NCBI GenBank assembly: GCA_949825025.1
Contig: OX463782.1
Span: forward strand, 1-64,000
DNA length: 64,000 nt
Direction: 5' to 3'
From: Siphlonurus alternatus
Taxonomy: Eukaryota > Arthropoda > Insecta > Ephemeroptera > Siphlonuridae
Shown: piece by piece, positions 55,180 to 64,000 of the stretch
Position numbering within the stretch: position 1 is the first letter of the stretch
Layout of the letters: the number at the start of each line of letters is the position of its first letter
Position numbers and translations under genes: made by a program
The notes under the pieces: model-generated
The model's input: the letters and a program-made list of their open reading frames with translations, nothing else
Told to the model about the DNA's origin: nothing
Databases searched by the model: none

Positions 55180-57247
55180 AATTAAATTGATTTGAATTGA
55201 ATCGAATTGAATTGATTTGAATTGAATTGATTTGAATTGATTGAATTGAATTGACTTGAATTGAATAATTGAATTGATTTAAATTGAATTGACTTGAATT
55301 GAATCAATGAATAAATGAATTGAATTGACTTGAATTGAATTGAATTAAATTGAACTAAATTGATTTGAATTGAATCGAATTGAATTGAATTGATTGAATT
55401 GACTTGAATTGAATAAATGAATTGAATTGATTTGAATTGATTGAATTGAATTGACTTGAATTGAATAAATGAATTGAATTGATTTGAATTGAATTGACTT
55501 GAATTGATTGAATCGAATAAATAAATTGACTTGATTTGAATTGAATTGAATAAATGAATTGAATTGAATTGAATTAAATAAGTGATTTGAATTAAATAAG
55601 TGAATTGAATTGAATGGAATAAATGAATTGAATTGAATTGATTTGAACTGCATTGAATTGAATTGAATTGAATTGAATAAATGAATTGATTTGATTTGAA
55701 TTGATTTGAATTGATTTGAATTGATTTGAATTGAAATGAATTGAATAAATGAATTGAATTGATTTGAATTGATTTGAATTGAATTGATTTGAATTGATTG
55801 AATTAAATTGACTTGAATTGAAAAAATGAATTGAATTGATTTGAATTGAATTGAATTAAATTGAATTGAAATAAATTGAATTGAATTGAATACATGAATT
55901 GAATTAAATTATATTGAATTGAATTAAATTGAATTGAATAAATGAATTGAATGAATGAATTGAATTGAATTGATTTGAATTGAATTGAATTGAATTGAAT
56001 AAATGAATTGAATTGCATTGATTTGAATTGAATTGAATTGAATAAATGAATTGAATAAATTTGATTTGATTTGAATTGAATTAAATTAAATTGATTTGAA
56101 TTGAATAAATGAATTGAATTGAATTGAATTGAATTGAATTGAATTGATTTGAATTAAATTGAATTGATTTGAATTGAATTGATTTGAATTGAACTGCATT
56201 GAATTGAATTGAATTTATTTGAATTGAATTGATTTGAATTGAAATGAATTGAATAAATGAATTGAATTGATTTGAATTGAATTGATTTGAAATGATTGAA
56301 TTGAATTAACTTGAATTGAATAAATGAATTGAATTGATTTGAATTGAATTGAATTAAATTGAATTGAAATAAATTGCATTGAATTGAATAAATGAATTGA
56401 ATTAAATTAAATTAAATTGAATTGAATTGAAATGAATTGAATAAATGAATTGAATTGATTTGAATTGAATTGAATTGAATTGAATAAATGAATTGAATTG
56501 ATTTGAATTGAATTCAATTGAATTGAATTGAATTGAATTGAATAAATTTGAATTGATTTGAATTGAATTGAATTAAATTGATTTGAATTGAATTGAATTG
56601 AATTGACTTGAATTGAATAAATTGAATAAAAGAATTGAATTGATTTGAATTAAATTAAATTAAATTAAATTAAATTGAATTAAATTGATTTGAATTGAAT
56701 TGATTGAATTGAATGAATTGAATTGAATTGAATTGAACTGCATTGAATTGAATTGATTTGATTTGATTTGAATTGACTTGACTTGAATTGAATGAATTGA
56801 ATAAATGAATAGAATTGAATGAAATTGAATTGAATTGATTTGAATTGAATTGAATTGATTTGAATTGAATTGACTTGAATTGAATGAATTGAATAACTAA
56901 ATTGACTTGATTTGAATTAAATTGAATAAATGAATTGAATTGAATTAAATTAAGTAAGTGAATTGAATTGAATTGAATAAATGAATTGAATTGAATTGAA
57001 TTGATTTGAATTGAACTGCATTGAATTGAATTGAATTGAATAAATGAATTGAATTGATTTGAATTGATTTGAATTGAATTGATTTGAATTGAAATGAATT
57101 GAATAAATGAATTGAATTGATTTGAATTGAATTGATTTGAATTGATTGAATTGAATTGACTTGAATTGAATAAATGAATTGAATTGAATTGATTTGAATT
57201 GAATTGAATTGAATTAAATTAAATTAAATTAAATTGAATTGAATTGA
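55180..57247. repeat. Block X, second copy (left of a 2.07-kb tandem pair)
   Basis: Repeats the window's opening block: GAATGGAATAAATG near 55615, TTGAACTGCATT near 55643, the six-A run near 55825, ATTATATTG near 55909, and GAATTC at 56510-56515. Offset from the first copy is 54010 at the 1636 landmark and 54283 at the EcoRI site. Offset to the next copy is 2067 (55345-55653 against 57412-57720), rising to 2082 at the EcoRI site. Short copies A-C lack most of this block; their interval between corresponding landmarks is 1711-2051 bp, against about 2940 bp here. Confidence 0.8.
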
Positions 57248-59500
57248 ATTAAATTGATTTGAATTGAATCGAATTGAATTGATTTGAATTGAATTGATTT
57301 GAATTGATTGAATTGAATTGACTTGAATTGAATAATTGAATTGATTTAAATTGAATTGACTTGAATTGAATCAATGAATAAATGAATTGAATTGACTTGA
57401 ATTGAATTGAATTAAATTGAACTAAATTGATTTGAATTGAATCGAATTGAATTGAATTGATTGAATTGACTTGAATTGAATAAATGAATTGAATTGATTT
57501 GAATTGATTGAATTGAATTGACTTGAATTGAATAAATGAATTGAATTGATTTGAATTGAATTGACTTGAATTGAATGAATCGAATAAATAAATTGACTTG
57601 ATTTGAATTGAATTGAATAAATGAATTGAATTGAATTGAATTAAATAAGTGATTTGAATTAAATAAGTGAATTGAATTGAATGGAATAAATGAATTGAAT
57701 TGAATTGATTTGAACTGCATTGAATTGAATTGAATTGAATTGAATAAATGAATTGATTTGATTTGAATTGATTTGAATTGATTTGAATTGATTTGAATTG
57801 ATTTGAATTGAAATAAATTGAATAAATGAATTGAATTGATTTGAATTGATTTGAATTGAATTGATTTGAATTGATTGAATTAAATTGACTTGAATTGAAA
57901 AAATGAATTGAATTGATTTGAATTGAATTGAATTAAATTGAATTGAAATAAATTGAATTGAATTGAATACATGAATTGAATTAAATTATATTGAATTGAA
58001 TTAAATTGAATTGAATAAATGAATTGAATGAATGAATTGAATTGAATTGATTTGAATTGAATTGAATTGAATTGAATAAATGAATTGAATTGCATTGATT
58101 TGAATTGAATTGAATTGAATAAATGAATTGAATAAATTTGATTTGATTTGAATTGAATTAAATTAAATTGATTTGAATTGAATAAATGAATTGAATTGAA
58201 TTGAATTGAATTGAATTGAATTGATTTGAATTAAATTGAATTGATTTGAATTGAATTGAATTGATTTGAATTGAACTGCATTGAATTGAATTGAATTTAT
58301 TTGAATTGAATTGATTTGAATTGAAATGAATTGAATAAATGAATTGAATTGATTTGAATTGAATTGATTTGAAATGATTGAATTGAATTAACTTGAATTG
58401 AATAAATGAATTGAATTGATTTGAATTGAATTGAATTGAATTAAATTGAATTGAAATAAATTGCATTGAATTGAATAAATGAATTGAATTAAATTAAATT
58501 AAATTGAATTGAATTGAAATGAATTGAATAAATGAATTGAATTGAATTGATTTGAATTGAATTGAATAAATGAATTGAATTGATTTGAATTGAATTCAAT
58601 TGAATTGAATTGAATTGAATTGAATAAATTTGAATTGATTTGAATTGAATTGAATTAAATTGATTTGAATTGAATTGAATTGAATTGACTTGAATTGAAT
58701 AAATTGAATAAAAGAATTGAATTGATTTGAATTAAATTAAATTAAATTAAATTAAATTGAATTAAATTGATTTGAATTGAATTGATTGAATTGAATGAAT
58801 TGAATTGAATTGAATTGAACTGCATTGAATTGAATTGATTTGATTTGATTTGATTTGAATTGACTTGACTTGAATTGAATGAATTGAATAAATGAATTGA
58901 ATTGATTTGAATTGAATTCAATTGAATTGAATTGAATTGAATTGAATAAATTTGAATTGATTTGAATTGAATTGAATTAAATTGATTTGAATTGAATTGA
59001 ATTGAATTGACTTGAATTGAATAAATTGAATAAAAGAATTGAATTGATTTGAATTAAATTAAATTAAATTAAATTGAATTGAATTGATTTGAATTGAATT
59101 GAATTGATTTGAATTGAATTGACTTGAATTGAATGAATTGAATAACTAAATTGACTTGATTTGAATTAAATTGAATAAATGAATTGAATTGAATTAAATT
59201 AAGTAAGTGAATTGAATTGAATTGAATAAATGAATTGAATTGAATTGAATTGATTTGAATTGAACTGCATTGAATTGAATTGAATTGAATAAATGAATTG
59301 AATTGATTTGAATTGATTTGAATTGAATTGATTTGAATTGAAATGAATTGAATAAATGAATTGAATTGATTTGAATTGAATTGATTTGAATTGATTGAAT
59401 TGAATTGACTTGAATTGAATAAATGAATTGAATTGAATTGATTTGAATTGAATTGAATTGAATTAAATTAAATTAAATTAAATTGAATTGAATTGAATTG
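57248..59500. repeat. Block X, third copy (right of the 2.07-kb tandem pair)
   Basis: Same private variants as the second copy, with GAATTC at 58592 and again at 58914. It is longer than the left copy because part of it is duplicated a second time (58564-59080). Towards 59500 it reaches another GAATCGAATTG (near 59519), where the left copy joined this one, but then continues into the ordinary landmark series of the long form. Confidence 0.75.
58564..59080. repeat. 322-bp local duplication within block X
   Basis: The stretch starting GAATAAATGAATTGAATTG at about 58565, including GAATTC at 58592 and TTGAATTGAATAAATTTG, is repeated 322 bp downstream from about 58886 (GAATTC at 58914). The second piece stays alike for roughly 190 bp through GAATAAAAGAATTG and the AAATT run, then rejoins the path seen near 56840. 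This places a small insertion of array sequence inside the third block-X copy and nowhere else in the window. Confidence 0.75.
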
Positions 59501-62500
59501 AATTAAATTGATTTGAATTGAATCGAATTGAATTGATTTGAATTGAATTGATTTGAATTGATTGAATTGAATTGACTTGAATTGAATAATTGAATTGAAT
59601 TGATTTAAATTGAATTGACTTGAATTGAATCAATTGAATAAATGAATTGAATTGAATTGAATTGAATTAAATTGATTTGAATCGAATTGAATTGTTTTGA
59701 ATTGAATTGATTGAATGTAATTGACTTGAATTGAATAAATGAATTGAATTGTTTTGAATTGATTGAATTGAATTGACTTGAATTGAATAAATGAATTGAA
59801 TTGATTTGAATTGAATTGACTTGAATTGAATGAATTGAATAAATAAATTGACTTGATTTGAATTGAATTGAATAAATGAATTGAATTGAATTGAATTAAA
59901 TAAGTGAATTGAATTAAATAAGTGAATTAAATTGAATTGAATAAATGAATTGAATTGAATTGATTTGAATTGAACTGCATTGAATTGAATTGAATTGAAT
60001 TGAATAAATGAATTGAATTGATTTGAATTGATTTGAATTGAATTGAATTGAATTGAATTGAATTGAATTGAATAAATGAATTGAATTGATTTGAATTGAA
60101 TGAAATTGAATTGAATTGATTTGAATTGAATTGAATTGATTTGATTTGAATTGAATTGACTTGAATTGAATGAATTGAATAAATAAATTGACTTGATTTG
60201 AATTGAATTGAATAAATGAATTGAATTGAATTGAATTAAATAAGTGAATTGAATTGAATTGAATAAATGAATTAAATTGAATTGAATTGAATTGAATTGA
60301 TTTGAATTGAACTGCATTGAATTGAATTGAATTGATTTGAATTGAATTGAATTGAAATGAATTGAATAAATGAATTGAATTGATTTGAATTGATTTGAAT
60401 TGAATTGATTTGAATTGATTGAATTGAATTGACTTGAATTGAATAAATGAATTGAATTGAATTGAATTAAATTGAATTGATATAAATTGAATTGAATTGA
60501 ATTGAATTGAATAAATGAATTGAATTGATTTGAATTGAATTGAATTGAATTGATTTGAATTGAATTGAATTGAATAAATGAATTGATTTGAATTGAATTG
60601 AATTGAATTGAATTGAATTGAATTGAATAAATGAATTGAATTGCATTGATTTGCATTGAATTGAATTGATTTGAATTGAATTGAATTGAATTGAATAAAT
60701 GAATTTAATTGATTTGAATTGATTTGAATTGATTTGAATTGATTTGAATTGAATTGATTTGAATTGAAATGAATTGAATTGATTTGAATTGAATTGATTT
60801 GAATTGATTGAATTGAATTGACTTGAATTGAATAATTGAATTGAATTGATTTAAATTGAATTGACTTGAATTGAATCAATTGAATAAATGAATTGAATTG
60901 AATTGAATTGAATTGAATTAAATTGAATTAAATTGATTTGAATCGAATTGAATTGATTTGAATTGAATTGATTTGAATTGATTGAATGTAATTGACTTGA
61001 ATTGAATAAATGAATTGAATTGTTTTGAATTGATTGAATTGAATTGACTTGAATTGAATAAATGAATTGAATTGATTTGAATTGAATTGACTTGAATTGA
61101 ATGAATTGAATAAATAAATTGACTTGATTTGAATTGAATTGAATAAATGAATTGAATTGAATTGAATTAAATAAGTGAATTGAATTAAATAAGTGAATTA
61201 AATTGAATTGAATAAATGAATTGAATTGAATTGATTTGAATTGAACTGCATTGAATTGAATTGAATTGAATTGAATAAATGAATTGAATTGATTTGAATT
61301 GATTTGAATTGATTTGAATTGAATTGAATTGAATTGAATTGAATAAATGAATTGAATTGATTTGAATTGAATGAAATTGAATTGAATTGATTTGAATTGA
61401 ATTGAATTGATTTGATTTGAATTGATTAAATAAATTGACTTGATTTGAATTGAATTGAATAAATGAATTGAATTGAATTGAATTAAATAAGTGAATTGAA
61501 TTGAATTGAATAAATGAATTAAATTGAATTGAATTGAATTGATTTGAATTGAACTGCATTGAATTGAATTGAATTGATTTGAATTGAATTGAATTGAAAT
61601 GAATTGAATAAATGATATGAATTGATTTGAATTGATTCGAATTGAATTGATTTGAATTGATTGAATTGAATTGACATGAATTGAATAAATGAATTGAATT
61701 GAATTGAATTGAATTGAATTAAATTGAATTGATATAAATTGAATTGAATTGAATTGAATAAATGAATTGAATTGATTTGAATTGAATTGATTTGAATTGA
61801 ATTGAATAAATGAATTGAATTGATTTGAATTGAATTGAATTGAATTGAATAAATGAATTGAAATGAATTGAATTGCATTGATTTGAATTGAATTGAATTG
61901 AATTGAATTGAATTGAATTGAATTGAATTGAATTGAATTGAATTGAATAAATGAATTTAATTGATTTGAATTGATTTGAATTGATTTGATTTGAATAGAT
62001 TTGAATTGAATTGATTTGAATTGAAATGAATTGAATAAATGAATTGAATTGATTTGAATTGATTGAATTGATTTGACTTGAATTGAATAAATGAATTGAA
62101 TTAAATTAAATTGAATTGAATTGAATTAAATTGAATTGAATAAATAAATTGAATGAATTGAATTGAATTGAATTGAATTGAATTGAATTGAATTGAATAA
62201 ATGAATTGAATTGCATTGATTTGAATTGAATTGAATTGAATAAATGAATTTAATTGATTTAAATTGATTTGAATTGAATTGATTTGAATTGAATTGAATT
62301 GATTTGAATTGATTTGAATTGAAATGAATTGAATAAATGAATTGAATTGATTTGAATTGATTTGAATTGATTGAATTGAATTGACTTGAATTGAATAAAT
62401 GAATTGATTTGATTTGAATTGAATTGAATTAAATTGAATTGAATTGAATAAATGAATTGAATTGCATTGATTTGAATTGAATTGAATAAATGAATTTAAT

Positions 62501-64000
62501 TGATTTGAATTGATTTGAATTTAATTGATTTGAATTGATTTGAATTGAATTGATTTGAATTGAAATGAATTGAATAAATGAATTGAATTGATTTGAATTG
62601 ATTGAATTGAATTGACTTGAATTGAATAAATGAATTGAATTAAATTAAATTGAATTGAATTGAATTAAAATGAATTGAATAAATAAATTGAATGAATGAA
62701 TTGAATTGAATTGATTTGAATTGAATTGAATTGAATTGAATTAAATTGAATTGAATAAATGAATTGAATTGCATTGATTTGAATTGAATTGAATTGAATT
62801 GAATTGAATTGAATTGAATTGAATAAATGAATTTAATTGATTTGAATTGATTTGAATTGAATTGATTTGAATTGATTTGAATTGAATTGATTTGAATTGA
62901 AATGAATTGAATAAATGAATTGAATTGATTTGAATTGATTTGAATTGATTGAATTGAATTGACTTGAATTGAATAAATGAATTGATTAGATTTGAATTGA
63001 ATTGAATTAAATTGAATTGAAATAAATTGAATTGAATTGAATAAATGAATTGAATTAAATTAAATTGAATTGAATTGAATTAAATTGAATAAATAAATTG
63101 AATGAATGAATTGAATTGAATTGAATTGAATTGAATTGAATTGAATTGAATTGAATTGAATTGAATAAATGAATTGAATTGCATTGATTTGAATTGAATT
63201 GAATTGAATTGAATTGAATTGAATAAATGAATTGAATAAATTTGAATTGATTTGAATTGAATTAAATTAAATTGATTTGAATTGACTTGAATTGAATGAA
63301 TTGAATAAAAGAATTGAATTGATTTTAATTGAATTAAATTAAATTAAATTAAATTAAATTAAATTAAATTGAATTGAATTGAATTGAATTGAATTGAATT
63401 GATTTGAATTGAATTAAATTGAATTGAATTGATTTGATTTGAATTGAATTGACTTGAATTGAATCAATTGAATAAATGAATTGAATTGATTTGAATTGAA
63501 TCGAATTGAATTGATTTGAATTGAATTGAATTGAATGAATTGAATAAATGAATTGAATTGAATTGAATTGAATTGAATAAATGAATTGAATAAATTTGAA
63601 TTGATTTGAATTGAATTGAATTTAATTAAATTGAATTGAATTGAATTGAATTGAATTGAATTGAATGAATTGAATAAATGAATTGAATTGAATGAAATTG
63701 AATTGAATTGATTTGAATTGAATTGATTTGAATTGACTTGAATTGAATGAATTGAATAAAAGAATTGAATTGATTTGAATTGAACTGCATTGAATTGAAT
63801 TGAATAAATTAATTGAATTGATTTGAATTGAATTGAATTGAATTGAATTGAATTGCTTTGAATTGAATTGAATTGAATTGATTTGAATTGACTTGAATTG
63901 AATGAATTGAATAAATGAATTGGATTGAATTGATTTGAATTGAATTGATTTTAATTGAATTGAATTGAATTGAATTGAATAAATGAATTGAATTGATTTG
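59501..64000. repeat. Terminal partial higher-order copy, rearranged
   Basis: Landmarks near 59265, 59980, 60310, 61248, 61553 and 63783. The opening follows the 2.7-5.2 kb pattern (GATTGAATGTAATTG near 59713 and 60986), then shortens. Near 62400-62460 sequence like that at about 9.1 kb changes into sequence like that at about 17.2 kb (GAATTGCATTGATTTG followed by AATTTAATTG variants), a third kind of deletion form. ATTAGATTTG near 62988 and AATAAATTAATTG near 63803 match the A-C order. Seven AAATT units lie at 63336-63370, the longest such run I found. The copy continues beyond the window. Confidence 0.65.

Larger units (their letters stand above)
867..64000. repeat. GAATT (TTGAA) pentanucleotide satellite array with higher-order structure
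   Basis: From 867 to the right edge essentially every base fits units of TTGAA or a one-step variant: TTGAT, TTAAA, TTGAC, TTGCA, and the 4-base units TAAA and TGAA, which usually occur together as GAATAAATGAATT. The orientation never flips: the plus strand is rich in G and almost lacks C, which occurs mainly in GACTT, GCATT, AACTG, ATCAATT and TCGA variants. The pure consensus is 20 percent GC and the array is somewhat lower because of AAATT units. Variant units are not scattered at random; they recur in fixed order with conserved spacing, giving nested repeats described in separate entries. No gene, RNA gene, transposon or unique sequence over 100 bp was seen in it. It is single-orientation satellite DNA of a eukaryote; chromosomal position and transcription cannot be told from sequence. 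Confidence 0.97.

Noticed and set aside
867..64000. Very many AATAAA strings like polyadenylation signals
   Set aside because: They come from the TAAA 4-base unit in GAATAAATG and occur throughout; no transcript unit is associated.
867..64000. CRISPR array or protein-coding repeat locus
   Set aside because: The repeats are contiguous with no unique spacers, and no cas-like or other gene is present.
867..64000. Telomeric repeat
   Set aside because: TTGAA does not match known telomere repeat types, which are G-rich on one strand, and the array has complex higher-order structure.
867..64000. Assembly artefact as the source of the whole higher-order pattern
   Set aside because: Copies carry distinct private variants and different indels, which simple duplication of contig ends would not give. 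Copy number and order could still be wrong and need spanning reads.

Overview
The window holds no recognisable gene. It is two blocks of eukaryotic-type satellite DNA that meet at a sharp boundary. Nothing prokaryotic or viral was seen (no gene-dense coding, operons or Shine-Dalgarno-led ORFs). The species cannot be named from this sequence; the kilobase-scale tandem structure suggests constitutive heterochromatin (pericentromere, subtelomere or sex chromosome) of a eukaryote, which is inference.

Block 1 (1-866) is a classical tandem satellite with a period of exactly 187 bp: four full units and a fifth cut at base 118. Units differ by a few substitutions and show no length change.

Block 2 (867-64000, 63 kb, running off the right edge) is one continuous array built from the pentanucleotide GAATT (reading TTGAA; complement AATTC), always in the same orientation. 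It is degenerate at the 5-bp level. Substituted pentamers (GATTT, AAATT, GACTT, GCATT) and 4-base units (TAAA, TGAA) occur in a fixed order, and that order is itself repeated at several scales: subrepeats of about 0.3-0.4 kb, units of about 2.5-3.1 kb, higher-order repeats of about 8.06-8.44 kb, a long 15.0-kb form of the same repeat, and a restart of the window's opening block about 54 kb downstream. I followed this with a rare landmark, AACTGCATT, whose spacings recur (for example 720 bp three times, followed by 362, 362 and 357 bp), and with private variants shared by distant copies.

Layout: 187-bp satellite (1-866); EcoRI-containing block X (867-2428); a long-form copy with an internal 3.06-kb tandem duplication (2429-15427); short higher-order copies A (15428-23867) and B (23868-31929); long copy C (31930-46971) with a 3.36-kb tandem duplication overlapping its end (about 44062-50785); a further copy (50335-55179); block X again, duplicated in tandem (55180-57247 and 57248-59500); and a terminal partial copy (59501-64000).

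Many long minus-strand reading frames exist, all encoding runs of the pentapeptide QFNSI. They are arithmetic consequences of the repeat and are not annotated as genes. All distances and homologies here were read by eye; boundaries of higher-order copies are good to tens of bases, except where a junction is stated.
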